Source: CAVRAZ01 sp963719135
GTDB lineage: Bacteria; Pseudomonadota; Gammaproteobacteria; DSM-19610
Length of the DNA: 64,000 bases
Direction of reading: 5' to 3'
Assembly: GCA_963719135.1 (NCBI GenBank)
Contig: CAVRAZ010000001.1
Coordinates: 496,001-560,000, forward strand
The notes under the pieces were generated by a model. It made no database searches and was not told where the DNA came from. It saw only the letters and a program-made list of their open reading frames with translations. Positions 1 through 10,504 of the stretch are shown piece by piece. Within the stretch, counting starts at the first letter, position 1. Each line of letters opens with the position of its first letter. The position numbers and the translations under genes were made by a program.

Positions 1-1
1 C

Positions 2-862
2 ATCGGCACCACCACCGAGAACACCCAGCACTTCTTCGACGAGATCAACGAGTACGGCTTCGACCTGGGCGGCGCCGGTCCGTGCGTGCGCACCGCCATG
101 TCGTGCATCGGCGCGGCGCGCTGTGAAATGTCCAATTGCCACGAGCACGCCATCCACCGCCATCTGGTGAACAACTTCACCGACGACGTGCACCGTCCCG
201 CCCTGCCCTACAAGTTCAAGTTCAAGGTCTCGGGCTGCCCGAACGACTGCCAGAACGCGATCGAGCGTTCCGACTTCGCGGTCATCGGCACCTGGCGCGA
301 CGACATGAAAGTCGACCAGAACGAAGTCAAGGCCTACGTCAAGAAGAAGGGCCGTCAGTATATCCTCGACAATGTCGTCACCCGCTGCCCGACCCAGGCC
401 CTGTCCCTGAACGATGACGACACCCTGAACGTCGACAACCGCAACTGCGTGCGCTGCATGCACTGCCTGAACGTCATGCCGAAAGCGCTGCACCCGGGCG
501 ACGACAAAGGCGTGACCATTCTGATCGGCGGCAAGCGTACCCTGAAGATCGGCGACCTGATGGGCACGGTGGTCGTTCCGTTCAAGAAGATGGAAACCGA
601 GGAGGACTACGAGTCCCTGGTCGAGATGGGCAGCAACATCATCGATTTCTGGGCCGAGAACGGCCTGGAGCACGAACGCTGCGGCGAGATGATCGAACGC
701 ATCGGCCTGGTGAACTTCCTCGAAGGCATCGGCATCGACGTTGACCCCAACATGGTCAACAGCCCGCGCCAGTCGTCGTATGTCCGCATGGACGGCTGGG
801 ACGAGGAAGCCGAGAAGTGGTTCGAGCGCAAGGCCGAGGAACGCGCCGCCGCCGGCGCCTGA
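2..862 (+). CDS. dsrA: Reverse dissimilatory sulfite reductase alpha subunit (5' partial)
   Basis: The frame is open from the window edge, so the N-terminus is missing; 286 codons and a TGA remain. The catalytic core is visible: the Cys pairs that hold the coupled sirohaem-[4Fe-4S] centre (CIGAARC near residue 35 and SGCPNDC near residue 78), followed by an inserted ferredoxin domain whose cluster cysteines are RCPTQAL plus CVRCMHC. DsrA pairs with DsrB in a cytoplasmic alpha2beta2 enzyme that in sulfur oxidisers releases sulfite from DsrC-bound sulfur. dsrB follows after 93 bp. The oxidative direction is inferred from dsrEFH and dsrL downstream, not from this fragment alone. Confidence 0.97.
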   Translation: MGTTTENTQHFFDEINEYGFDLGGAGPCVRTAMSCIGAARCEMSNCHEHAIHRHLVNNFTDDVHRPALPYKFKFKVSGCPNDCQNAIERSDFAVIGTWRDDMKVDQNEVKAYVKKKGRQYILDNVVTRCPTQALSLNDDDTLNVDNRNCVRCMHCLNVMPKALHPGDDKGVTILIGGKRTLKIGDLMGTVVVPFKKMETEEDYESLVEMGSNIIDFWAENGLEHERCGEMIERIGLVNFLEGIGIDVDPNMVNSPRQSSYVRMDGWDEEAEKWFERKAEERAAAGA

Positions 863-955
863 TCCCGACCGGATCTTTGGCAATCCGGACCCGCCGGGGC
901 GGCGCCAGCCGCTCCCGGGGGTTCGCTACACGATTTTCAGTCTTAGGAGAGAATC

Positions 956-2032
956 ATGGCTTTAGCTGACATGCGGGAACCGATCGAATCCGGTTGCCCG
1001 GACGCTTTCCAGTATATGCATCCCGTGATGCGCAAGAATTACGGCCAGTGGAAATACCATGACGATCCGCAGCCGGGCGTGTTGCGCCACGTCGCCTACA
1101 GCGGCGACGAGATCCACACCGTCCGCGCCGGCACCCAGCGCATTCTGGACGTCTTCACCCTGCGCAAGCTGTGCGACATCGGCGACGAGTTCGGTGAAGG
1201 CTATATTCACTTCACGATCCGCTCCAACATCGAGTACCTGGTGGCCGACAAGAACAAGGTCGCGGGCCTGATCAAGGCGCTCACCGACGCCGGCTTCATC
1301 GTCGGCGGCACCAAGAACTCCGTCGCCTCGCTGTCGCACACCCAGGGCTGGCTGCACTGCGACATCCCCGGCACCGACGCGTCGGGCGTGGTGAAATCCA
1401 TGATGGACGAGCTGATCGACGAGTTCAAAGGCTGGAACATGCCGAACCGCGTGCATATCACCACCTCCTGCTGCCAGATCAACTGCGGCGGCCAGGGCGA
1501 TATCGCCATCAACGTTCAGCACACCAAGCCGCCGAAGATCAACCACGACCTGGTTTCCAACATTTGCGAGCGTCCCTCGGTGGTCGCCCGCTGCCCGGTC
1601 GCCGCGATCCGCCCCGCGCTGGTCAACGGCAAGCCGTCGCTCGAAGTCGACGAGAAGAAATGCATCTGCTGCGGCGCCTGCTATCCGCCCTGCCCGCCCA
1701 TGCAGATCAACGATGCCGAGCACACCAAGCTCGCGGTATGGGTCGGCGGCAACCACTCCAATGCGCGCAGCAAACCGACCTTCCAGAAGCTGGTGGCCTC
1801 CGGCATCCCCAACAATCCGCCGCGCTGGCCGGAGGCGACCGCCATCGTCAAGCGCATCCTCCAGGCCTACAAGGAAGACGCGAAGGACTGGGAGCGCATC
1901 AACGACTGGATCGAGCGTGTGGGCTGGCCGCGCTTCTTCGAGAAGACCGGTCTGCCGTTCACCAAGTACCACATCGACAACTGGCGCGGCGCGCGTGCCA
2001 GCCTGAACGCTTCCACTCACATCCGCTTCTGA
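956..2032 (+). CDS. dsrB: Reverse dissimilatory sulfite reductase beta subunit
   Basis: This 358-residue protein has the normal DsrB length. Sirohaem/[4Fe-4S] ligands are C135 and the C172-C173-x3-C177 motif (TTSCCQINC), and a ferredoxin-type site (CICCGACYPPC) lies near residues 231-241. It forms the alpha2beta2 sulfite reductase with DsrA in the cytoplasm. The ATG at 956 has a good ribosome site (AGGAGA) a few bases upstream. It is the second gene of the dsr operon, followed after 26 bp by dsrE. Confidence 0.98.
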   Translation: MALADMREPIESGCPDAFQYMHPVMRKNYGQWKYHDDPQPGVLRHVAYSGDEIHTVRAGTQRILDVFTLRKLCDIGDEFGEGYIHFTIRSNIEYLVADKNKVAGLIKALTDAGFIVGGTKNSVASLSHTQGWLHCDIPGTDASGVVKSMMDELIDEFKGWNMPNRVHITTSCCQINCGGQGDIAINVQHTKPPKINHDLVSNICERPSVVARCPVAAIRPALVNGKPSLEVDEKKCICCGACYPPCPPMQINDAEHTKLAVWVGGNHSNARSKPTFQKLVASGIPNNPPRWPEATAIVKRILQAYKEDAKDWERINDWIERVGWPRFFEKTGLPFTKYHIDNWRGARASLNASTHIRF

Positions 2033-2058
2033 GCCGTTGGATCCCAAGGAGTCCGTGA

Positions 2059-2451
2059 ATGAAGCTGACTATTCAGGTAAACGAAGGGCCGTATCAGCAC
2101 CAGAGTGCTGATACGGCGTACTACTTCGCCAAGGCCGCGCTGGAAAAAGGTCACGAGATATTCCGTATCTTTTTCTACCACGACGGCGTCAACAACGGCA
2201 CCCGGCTGTCCACGCCGCCGCAGGACGATCGCAACATCGTCAGCCGCTGGAGCGAACTGGCCGCCAGGCACAATCTGGATCTGGTGCTGTGTGTCGCCGC
2301 CGCCCAGCGGCGCGGCATCGTCGACGACGGTGAAGCGCAGCGCAACGGCAAGGACGCGACCAACATCGCGCCCGGCTTCCGCATCTCGGGCCTGGGTCAG
2401 TTGGTCGAAGGCGGCATTCAGAGCGACCGTCTGGTTGTGTTCGGCGATTGA
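2059..2451 (+). CDS. dsrE: Sulfur relay protein DsrE
   Basis: A 130-residue DsrE/TusD-type protein. The catalytic cysteine is C78, in DLVLCVAAAQ, exactly where the sulfur-binding Cys78 of A. vinosum DsrE sits. DsrEFH is a cytoplasmic alpha2beta2gamma2 complex that takes persulfide sulfur from TusA and hands it to DsrC. The start at 2059 follows an AAGGAG-like site. dsrF starts 16 bp after the stop. The presence of dsrEFH is a marker for the sulfur-oxidising form of the Dsr pathway. Confidence 0.97.
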   Translation: MKLTIQVNEGPYQHQSADTAYYFAKAALEKGHEIFRIFFYHDGVNNGTRLSTPPQDDRNIVSRWSELAARHNLDLVLCVAAAQRRGIVDDGEAQRNGKDATNIAPGFRISGLGQLVEGGIQSDRLVVFGD

Positions 2452-2467
2452 GCGGGAGCGCGCACCT

Positions 2468-2875
2468 ATGTCTGCAATCAAGAAATTCATGTACATCAAC
2501 CGCAAGGCGCCCTACGGAACCATTTATGCCTGGGAATCGCTGGAAGTCGTGCTGATCGGCGCGGCGTTCGAGCAGGACGTCAGCCTGGCGTTCATCGACG
2601 ACGGCGTTTACCAGTTGGTCAAGGGTCAGAACACCGCCGGCATCGGCATGAAGAACTTTTCGCCGACCTATGCCGCGCTGGGCGACTACGAGGTCAAGCA
2701 GATCTACGTGGAGAAGGAATCGCTGGACGAGCGCGGTCTGACCCTGGACGACCTGCAACACCTGGTCTGGGAAGACGAGGACGAAGACTATGCGGAGAAG
2801 GACTCGATCCACCTGGTCAGTCGCTCCGAACTTGCCGGAATCCTGGCCGACCAGGAAGTGCTGTTCAACTTTTAA
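2468..2875 (+). CDS. dsrF: Sulfur relay protein DsrF
   Basis: The reading frame is open upstream, but the DsrF homology begins at the ATG at 2468 (MSAIKKFMYI), giving 135 residues, the usual TusC/DsrF size. The protein contains no cysteine, which fits a structural rather than sulfur-carrying role in the DsrEFH hexamer. A run of acidic residues (WEDEDEDYAE) lies near residue 111. It sits between dsrE and dsrH with short gaps, clearly one transcription unit. Confidence 0.96.
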   Translation: MSAIKKFMYINRKAPYGTIYAWESLEVVLIGAAFEQDVSLAFIDDGVYQLVKGQNTAGIGMKNFSPTYAALGDYEVKQIYVEKESLDERGLTLDDLQHLVWEDEDEDYAEKDSIHLVSRSELAGILADQEVLFNF

Positions 2876-2893
2876 CCCGGTGAGGTGAGTTCG

Positions 2894-3190
2894 ATGTCCA
2901 TGCTGCACGTCGTCAACAAGTCTCCCTACGAGCGCGTCAACCTCGAAACAGCGACCGGTTACATGGCCGACGGCGACGAGCTGCTGCTGATCGAGGACGG
3001 CGTCTTCGCCGCGATCAGAAGCGGAAAAGCCTCGGCGCTGCTCAAGGGACGCAAGGTATCCGTATTGGGTCCGGACCTGGACGCCCGCGGTATTTCCAGA
3101 GACAAACTGGTGGAAGGCGTCAGTATCGTCGACTACGCGGGGTTCGTGGATCTGGTCGAAGCCAACGACAGGGTTCAGTCCTGGCTGTGA
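2894..3190 (+). CDS. dsrH: Sulfur relay protein DsrH, lacking the usual Cys20
   Basis: A 98-residue TusB/DsrH family protein, starting at the ATG at 2894 behind GAGGTGAG; an in-frame GTG at 2885 overlaps that site and is less likely. The N-terminus (MLHVVNKSPYERV) and C-terminus (DYAGFVDL, then VQSWL) match DsrH well. The position of the sulfur-binding Cys20 of A. vinosum DsrH is Ala here (LETATGYM), and the protein has no cysteine at all. With DsrF also cysteine-free, Cys78 of DsrE is the only candidate sulfur site in this DsrEFH complex. Confidence 0.95.
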   Translation: MSMLHVVNKSPYERVNLETATGYMADGDELLLIEDGVFAAIRSGKASALLKGRKVSVLGPDLDARGISRDKLVEGVSIVDYAGFVDLVEANDRVQSWL

Positions 3191-3230
3191 ACGGTTATTG
3201 ATTATTTTCTTTTAGATGAGGAGACACCCC

Positions 3231-3563
3231 ATGCCTATCGAAGTAAACGGAAAGACGCTGGAAACCGACGAAGAAGGTTACCTGGCCAATCTGAACGAGT
3301 GGGAGCCGGAAGTCGCCACCCTCATGGCGCGCGAGGACGGTACCGAGCTGACCGAGAGCCACTGGGAGGTGATCAACTTCCTGCGTGAGTACTACGAGGA
3401 ATACCAGATCGCTCCGGCGGTCCGCGTGCTGACCAAGGCCATCGGCAAGAAGCTGGGCAAGGACAAGGGCAACAGCAAATACCTGTACGAGCTGTTCCCC
3501 TACGGTCCGGCCAAGCAGGCGTGCAAATACGCCGGCCTGCCGAAGCCGACCGGCTGCGTCTGA
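3231..3563 (+). CDS. dsrC: DsrC sulfur-carrier protein
   Basis: 110 residues, the standard DsrC/TusE size. The flexible C-terminal arm has both functional cysteines: one in KQACKYAG and the penultimate one in TGCV, separated by ten residues. DsrC carries persulfide or trisulfide sulfur to DsrAB, and its heterodisulfide form is thought to be reduced or oxidised by DsrK. The ATG at 3231 follows GAGGAG at the right distance; an in-frame ATG at 3216 overlaps that site and is unlikely. A 7-bp stem follows before dsrM. Confidence 0.97.
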   Translation: MPIEVNGKTLETDEEGYLANLNEWEPEVATLMAREDGTELTESHWEVINFLREYYEEYQIAPAVRVLTKAIGKKLGKDKGNSKYLYELFPYGPAKQACKYAGLPKPTGCV

Positions 3564-3595
3564 CGGCCCGCTGTCTCGGCAAGCCAGGTATTTGA

Positions 3596-3617
3596 GGGGG
3601 CTTCGAGCAAAGCCCCC
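3596..3617 (+). terminator. Stem-loop between dsrC and dsrM
   Basis: A 7-bp perfect stem (GGGGGCT/AGCCCCC) with an 8-nt loop lies 33 bp after the dsrC stop and 36 bp before the dsrM start. Only a short T run (four Ts, about 12 bp later) follows, so full intrinsic termination is doubtful. An attenuator, or a 3' structure stabilising a shorter, abundant dsrC-ending transcript, would fit the known need for much DsrC. Function is inferred. Confidence 0.5.
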
Positions 3618-3653
3618 CGTGCCTTGAGTTTTCATCCGGCGAAGGAGCTGAAC

Positions 3654-4391
3654 GTGTCCACCCTCACGGCGATCTACGTCATACTCTTTTATGCTGCGAC
3701 CCTGATTCTGGTGGTCGGCGTCGGCATGCGCGTGGTCAAGTACGCGAAAACGCCCGCGCCGCTCAAGATTCCGACCACGCCCGCGCCGACGACACAGACC
3801 GGCGTCGTCCTGCGCATGTTCCGCGAACTGGTCTTCTTCGAAAGCCTGTTCAAGGCCAACAAGTGGATATGGCTGTTCGGTTATCTGTTCCATTTCGGCA
3901 TGCTGGTGGTGCTGCTGCGCCATTTGCGGTACTTCACCGAACCAGTCTGGTTCTGGGTGAACTGGGTGCAGCCGTTCGGCAAGTACGCCTCCTTTGCCAT
4001 GCTGGCCGGCCTGCTCGGGCTGTGGGCGCGCCGCTTCCTGGTCGATCGGATTCGCTACATCTCCACGCCCTCGGACCACCTGATGCTGGCACTGCTGGTC
4101 GGCATCGCGATGAGCGGCATGAGCATGACCTTCGTCGATCACACCGACATCATTTCGGTCAAGGCGTTCATCCTCGGCCTGCTGCGCCTGTCGCCGCGGG
4201 AACTGCCGACCGATCCACTGATCCTGATCCATCTGGGACTGGTCGCCACGCTGATGATCGTGTTCCCGATCAGCAAGCTGCTGCACGCGCCGGGCGTCTT
4301 CTTCAGCCCGGCCCGCAACCAGGTGGACAATCCGCGCGAACGCCGCCACATCGCCGCCTGGGCGAAGCGGCTTGAAGCCGGCAACAACTGA
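3654..4391 (+). CDS. dsrM: Membrane subunit DsrM of the DsrMKJOP complex
   Basis: A 245-residue integral membrane protein of the NarI/cytochrome b type with about six hydrophobic segments and several membrane-facing His residues that could bind haem b. It is the quinone-interacting partner of DsrK. The GTG at 3654 is chosen because GAAGGAG precedes it by 6 bp; an upstream TTG at 3624 lies in the inter-gene stem region. dsrK starts 23 bp downstream. In this window Isp1 of the hydrogenase cluster is its functional analogue. Confidence 0.94.
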   Translation: MSTLTAIYVILFYAATLILVVGVGMRVVKYAKTPAPLKIPTTPAPTTQTGVVLRMFRELVFFESLFKANKWIWLFGYLFHFGMLVVLLRHLRYFTEPVWFWVNWVQPFGKYASFAMLAGLLGLWARRFLVDRIRYISTPSDHLMLALLVGIAMSGMSMTFVDHTDIISVKAFILGLLRLSPRELPTDPLILIHLGLVATLMIVFPISKLLHAPGVFFSPARNQVDNPRERRHIAAWAKRLEAGNN

Positions 4392-4414
4392 CAGGTATTC
4401 GGGAGGACGATAAC

Positions 4415-5932
<1,518 letters not shown>

Positions 5933-5997
5933 CGGATTTCGGGACCCAACGAATTTAAACCTCTCTCGAACGAGATCGATTGACTAGGAGAATAGGC

Positions 5998-7947
5998 ATG
6001 GCTACTTCTCGCGATGACACAAAGCTGAACTTCCGCAAGTTCAAGGACGGCGACGACCAGTGGGACAAATGGACGCGTGCGATCTTCGAAGGCGACCACT
6101 CGCACAAGTGCCCGACCTACGTGCAACGCACGCCGCCGTGTCAGGGCAGTTGCCCGTCGGGTGAGGACATCCGCGGCTGGCTCGACATCGTGCGCGGCAT
6201 CGAAACGCCGCCGGAAGGCGTCAGCATGCAGGAATACGCGTTCCGCCGCTCGACCGACGCCAACCCCTTTCCGTCGATGATGGGCCGCGTCTGCCCGGCG
6301 CCCTGCGAGGACGGCTGCAACCGCAACAACGTCGAGGATTTCGTCGGCATCAACGCAGTCGAACAGTACATCGGCGACACCGCCAAGGCCAACGGCTTCA
6401 AGTTCGAGGCCGGCGCCCCGCTGACCGGCAAGAAAGTCGCCATCATCGGCGGCGGCCCCGCCGGCCTGGCCGCGGCCTACCAGTTGCGCCGCCGCGGCAT
6501 CGCCTCGACCGTCTTCGACGATCACGAGGAACTGGGCGGCATGTTCCGCTACGGCATTCCCGGCTACCGTACGCCGCGCGACGTGCTCAACCATGAAATC
6601 CAGCGCATCGTCGACATGGGTGCCGTCGAGATCAAACTGAACACGCGCGTCGGCAAGGACGTCAGCGTCGCGCAGCTCGAGAAGGACTACGACGCGATCC
6701 TCTGGGCCATCGGCTGCAAGAGCGGCCGCCCCCTGCCCGTTCCCGGCGCGGACGCTCCGAACTGCGTCACCGGCGTCCAGTTCCTGGAAGCCTTCAACAG
6801 GGGCCTGATGAAAGTCACCGCCGCGCGGGTCGTCTGCGTGGGTGGCGGCGATACGTCCATCGACGTGGTCTCGGTCGCGCGCCGTCTCGGCAAGATCAAG
6901 CACACCCATCCGAAGGACAACGAAGCGGCCGAGGCCGCGGTGCTGGGCTACGTGGCCCACGACACCATCGAACTCGCCCATCGCGAAGGCGCCGATGTCA
7001 CCCTGACCTCGCTGTTCCCGAAAGAGAACATGACCGCCGCCGAACACGAAGTCATGGACGCGCTGAAGGAAGGCGTGACCATCCTCGACGGTGTGATCCC
7101 GCTCGAAGTCGTGCGCGCCGCCGACGGCCGCGCCACCGGCCTGAAGATCGCCAAGTGCGTGTGGGAAGGCAATACGCCGAAGCCGGTCGAAGGCACCGAG
7201 CAGGTGCTGGAAGCCGACCTGATCGTGTCGGCGATCGGCCAGGGCGGCGACATGACCGGCGTCGAGGAATACGGCAACCAGCGCGGTCTGATCGACGCCG
7301 ACAAGTACTACCAGGTACCGAATCGCCCCGGCCATTTCGTCGCCGGCGACATCGTGCGCCCGCATCTGCTGACCACCGCGATCGGCCAGGCGTCCATCGC
7401 CGCCGAGTCGATCGAGCACTACCTGAAGCGGGAAGAACAGGCGAAGCGCCCGAAAGTGGACAAACACCACTTCTCTCTGCTCGACAAGCTGAAGGAAGCC
7501 GGTCTGGAGCCCACGCCCTACACCAAGGGCGAAACCCGCGGCACCGACGACGAGACGTTTGCCATCCACAATTACGAAGACCGTTCCAAGAACGAAGTGA
7601 TCTCGTCGGAAAAGCTGTTCCTCGGCCACTTCCAATACACCCCGCGCCACAAGCGCCAGGAAGTGGTGCCGGACGCCTCCGAGGTGCTCGATCATTTCGA
7701 GGAGCGCGTCATCGGCCTGAGCGAGGAAGACGCCGTTGCCGAGGCCGAGCGCTGCATGAGCTGCGGCATGTGCTTCGAGTGCGACAACTGTGTCATCTTC
7801 TGCCCGCAGATCGCCGTGTACCGCGTCAAGAAAGACGAGCGCACCATGGGCCGGTATGTCGCCACCGACTATGCCAAGTGCATCGGCTGTCACATCTGCG
7901 CCGATGTCTGCCCGACCGGCTACATCGACATGGCCATGGGCGAATAA
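5998..7947 (+). CDS. dsrL: DsrL, NAD(P)H-linked iron-sulfur flavoprotein
   Basis: 649 residues from the ATG at 5998 behind AGGAG. It resembles the GltD-type small subunit of glutamate synthase: N-terminal cysteines for Fe-S centres (CPAPCEDGC), an FAD-binding GGGPAGLAAAY near residue 150, and an NAD(P)-binding GGGDTSIDV near residue 282. Two C-terminal cluster motifs follow (CMSCGMCFECDNC and CIGCHICADVC). In A. vinosum DsrL is essential and takes electrons from DsrAB to NAD(P). It supports the oxidative direction of this operon. Confidence 0.96.
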   Translation: MATSRDDTKLNFRKFKDGDDQWDKWTRAIFEGDHSHKCPTYVQRTPPCQGSCPSGEDIRGWLDIVRGIETPPEGVSMQEYAFRRSTDANPFPSMMGRVCPAPCEDGCNRNNVEDFVGINAVEQYIGDTAKANGFKFEAGAPLTGKKVAIIGGGPAGLAAAYQLRRRGIASTVFDDHEELGGMFRYGIPGYRTPRDVLNHEIQRIVDMGAVEIKLNTRVGKDVSVAQLEKDYDAILWAIGCKSGRPLPVPGADAPNCVTGVQFLEAFNRGLMKVTAARVVCVGGGDTSIDVVSVARRLGKIKHTHPKDNEAAEAAVLGYVAHDTIELAHREGADVTLTSLFPKENMTAAEHEVMDALKEGVTILDGVIPLEVVRAADGRATGLKIAKCVWEGNTPKPVEGTEQVLEADLIVSAIGQGGDMTGVEEYGNQRGLIDADKYYQVPNRPGHFVAGDIVRPHLLTTAIGQASIAAESIEHYLKREEQAKRPKVDKHHFSLLDKLKEAGLEPTPYTKGETRGTDDETFAIHNYEDRSKNEVISSEKLFLGHFQYTPRHKRQEVVPDASEVLDHFEERVIGLSEEDAVAEAERCMSCGMCFECDNCVIFCPQIAVYRVKKDERTMGRYVATDYAKCIGCHICADVCPTGYIDMAMGE

Positions 7948-7963
7948 GCGGAGTCCGGCGGAG

Positions 7964-8482
7964 ATGCATCATTCGAACGTCCTTCGCCGCCTCTCCGTGG
8001 TCGCGCTGCTTGCATGGCTGGCGCTGCCCGTGGCGGCGTCCAGCGATGAAACGCTCCCCTTCTCGAACCTCGAGATCGCGGAGCCGCAAAGGGACTTCAG
8101 CGCGACGCAGGAGTGCGTGCAGCCCGAAGAGGAAATGCGCCGCAACCACATGAAGTACATTCTTCATCAGCGCGACCAGACCGTGCACGAAGGCATCCGC
8201 ACCCGCCAGTATTCGCTGGAAGAGTGCATCAACTGCCACGCCAGCAAGGACGAGGCGACCGGCAAGTGGGTCCGCATCGAGGACAAGCGGCACTTCTGCG
8301 CCACCTGTCACACCTACGCCGCCGTGCACATCGACTGCTTCCAGTGTCACTCCGACGTGCCGGTGCGCCCGTCGCTGCTGAGCACATCGCAATCCGGTGC
8401 GGCGACCGGCGGCGGCGCGCTGTCCGCCCGGCATTCAACCGAGACGCTTCAGCCACTTGCTGCGGAGGCCAGGGTGCAATGA
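7964..8482 (+). CDS. dsrJ: Periplasmic trihaem cytochrome c DsrJ
   Basis: 172 residues from the ATG at 7964. An N-terminal signal peptide (hydrophobic stretch to about residue 25, ending PVAASS) sends it to the periplasm. Three haem c motifs are present: CINCH, CATCH and CFQCH. A non-CxxCH cysteine at residue 51 (QECVQPEEE) matches the conserved Cys that ligates one haem in DsrJ. It overlaps dsrO by 4 bp (ATGA), so the two are likely translationally coupled. The C-terminal 35 residues are a low-complexity Ser/Ala tail. Confidence 0.95.
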   Translation: MHHSNVLRRLSVVALLAWLALPVAASSDETLPFSNLEIAEPQRDFSATQECVQPEEEMRRNHMKYILHQRDQTVHEGIRTRQYSLEECINCHASKDEATGKWVRIEDKRHFCATCHTYAAVHIDCFQCHSDVPVRPSLLSTSQSGAATGGGALSARHSTETLQPLAAEARVQ

Positions 8483-9252
8483 GCGAAACAAACATCCGAT
8501 TCGACGAGGCGCGCCGCGCGTTTCTCGGCAAAGCCACGGCAGCGGCGGCGGTCACCGCGGCGAGCATCGCCCCCGGCGTCTTTCTGACGGCGCCGGCGCG
8601 GGCCAGGCCCGCCGATCAGAAAGTCACCGGCGACAAGCGCTGGGGTATCCTGATCGACACGCAGAAGTGCGCGGAAGGGTGCACCGACTGCGTGACCGCG
8701 TGCGAGGAGGAAAACGGCTGGGGCCGGGCGACGGAGTCCGAGGCGCATTCCAGCGCCGCGCAGAAGGCGCACTGGATACGCAAGGTTCATCTGAAGGAGA
8801 AGTCCACCGGTCACGTGGTCGCACTGCCGCTGATGTGCCAGCACTGCGAAAACCCGCCCTGCGCGGACGTCTGCCCGACCGGCGCGTCGTTCAAGCGTGC
8901 CGACGGCATCGTGCTGGTCGACAAGCATATCTGCATCGGCTGCCGTTACTGCATGATGGCCTGCCCCTACAAGGCGCGCAGTTTCGTCCACGAGGACCTC
9001 AAGGATCAGAAGCCCTGGGCGCCGCGCGGCAAGGGCACGGTGGAAGCCTGTACGCTGTGCGTGCACCGCGTCGACCGCGACGGCACCCCTGCGTGCGTCG
9101 AGGCCTGCAACGCGGAAAATCACGGCGCGATGGTCTTCGGCGATCTGCTCGACGAAAACAGCGAAATCTCGCAGCAGCTCCGTACCTATGGCGGTGACGA
9201 GATCCGCGCCGACCTGGGCCTGAACACCGGCGTCCGCTACAACGGCCTGTAA
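8479..9252 (+). CDS. dsrO: Periplasmic ferredoxin-like subunit DsrO with Tat signal
   Basis: 257 residues. The N-terminus has a twin-arginine motif (ARRAFLGK) followed by an alanine-rich hydrophobic segment, so the folded Fe-S protein would be exported by Tat. Four groups of cysteines for [4Fe-4S] clusters follow, including CQHCENPPCADVCPTG and CIGCRYCMMACP. It relays electrons between DsrJ and the membrane subunit DsrP. Confidence 0.96.
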   Translation: MSETNIRFDEARRAFLGKATAAAAVTAASIAPGVFLTAPARARPADQKVTGDKRWGILIDTQKCAEGCTDCVTACEEENGWGRATESEAHSSAAQKAHWIRKVHLKEKSTGHVVALPLMCQHCENPPCADVCPTGASFKRADGIVLVDKHICIGCRYCMMACPYKARSFVHEDLKDQKPWAPRGKGTVEACTLCVHRVDRDGTPACVEACNAENHGAMVFGDLLDENSEISQQLRTYGGDEIRADLGLNTGVRYNGL

Positions 9253-9269
9253 CACACGGGTTACCGACT

Positions 9270-10481
9270 ATGAAACTGGAAATGACCTATCGGGAAACTA
9301 GAGGCACCAGCGCAGGCTTCTGGGTGCTGCTGGGCGGTCTGGCGCTGATGATTCTGCTGGCGCTGGGCGCGACGCTGTACATGGAGGGCGAAGGTCACTG
9401 GGTGACCGGAATGTCCAACCAGATCGTCTGGGGCATGCCGCACGTGTTCGCGATCTTTCTGATCGTCGCCGCGTCCGGTGCGCTCAACGTTGCGTCGATC
9501 GGCACCGTGTTCGGCAAACCCCTGTACAAGCCGCTCGGACGCCTGTCCGGGCTGCTGGCGATGTCGCTGCTGGTCGGCGGCCTGGCCGTCCTGGTGCTCG
9601 ACCTGGGCCACCCCGATCGTCTGATCGTGGCCATGACCTACTACAACTTCAAGTCCATCTTCGCCTGGAACATCATTCTGTACATCGGGTTCCTGGCCGT
9701 CACCGCGATCTATCTGTGGATGATGATGGAGCGCAAGATGAACCGGTACTACAAACCGGCCGGCTTCGCCGCGTTTGTCTGGCGCCTGATCCTGACCACC
9801 GGTACCGGTTCCATCTTCGGCTTCCTGGTTGCCCGCCAGGCCTATGACACCGCTTTGCTGGCGCCGATGTTCGTCATCATGTCCTTCTCCTACGGACTGG
9901 CGGTCTTCATCCTGGTCCTGATGGCGGCCTACAAGTGGACGCAGCGCCCGCTCGGCGACGCGCTTCTGTTCCGCCTGAAGAACCTGCTGGGCGTGTTCAT
10001 CGCCGCGGTGCTCTACTTCGTCCTGGTCTACCACCTGACCAACCTCTACATGACCGAACACCATGGCGTGGAGAAGTTCATCCTCGCGGGTGGAAACATC
10101 TACACCAAACTGTTCTGGATCGTGCAGATCGGCATCGGCAGCCTGCTGCCCCTGGCGATGATCTATCACCCGACGATCGGGAAGAACCGCGGCGCCATCG
10201 CGACGGCGGCAATGCTGGTGATCGTCGGCGCATTCGCCCAGCTCTACGTCATTCTGATCGGCGGCCAGGCTTACCCGCTGGTGCTGTTCCCGAACTACGA
10301 AGTCACCGACTCGGCGTTCTTCGACGGCGTGGTCAACAGCTACAGCCCGAGCCTCTGGGAAATCACGCTGGGTGTGGGCGGCGTCGCCCTGGCGATGCTG
10401 CTGGTCACCCTCGGCGTGCGCGTGCTGCGGTTCATGCCCGACGCGCTGGACGACAAGAGCGTCGATCCGCACGCGAGCTGA
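9270..10481 (+). CDS. dsrP: NrfD-family membrane subunit DsrP
   Basis: 403 residues with about ten transmembrane helices and no cofactor motif, the NrfD/PsrC pattern of quinone-reactive subunits. It completes DsrMKJOP. The start at 9270 lies 17 bp after dsrO. A strong intrinsic terminator stands 23 bp after the stop, so this is probably the last gene of the main dsr transcript; dsrN is separated by a repeat element. Confidence 0.96.
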   Translation: MKLEMTYRETRGTSAGFWVLLGGLALMILLALGATLYMEGEGHWVTGMSNQIVWGMPHVFAIFLIVAASGALNVASIGTVFGKPLYKPLGRLSGLLAMSLLVGGLAVLVLDLGHPDRLIVAMTYYNFKSIFAWNIILYIGFLAVTAIYLWMMMERKMNRYYKPAGFAAFVWRLILTTGTGSIFGFLVARQAYDTALLAPMFVIMSFSYGLAVFILVLMAAYKWTQRPLGDALLFRLKNLLGVFIAAVLYFVLVYHLTNLYMTEHHGVEKFILAGGNIYTKLFWIVQIGIGSLLPLAMIYHPTIGKNRGAIATAAMLVIVGAFAQLYVILIGGQAYPLVLFPNYEVTDSAFFDGVVNSYSPSLWEITLGVGGVALAMLLVTLGVRVLRFMPDALDDKSVDPHAS

Positions 10482-10504
10482 GCGGTGCCGGTGGCGGAAG
10501 CATC

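Noticed and set aside
3624..3653. Upstream TTG start for dsrM
   Set aside because: It lies just after the dsrC hairpin without a ribosome site, whereas the GTG at 3654 follows GAAGGAG.
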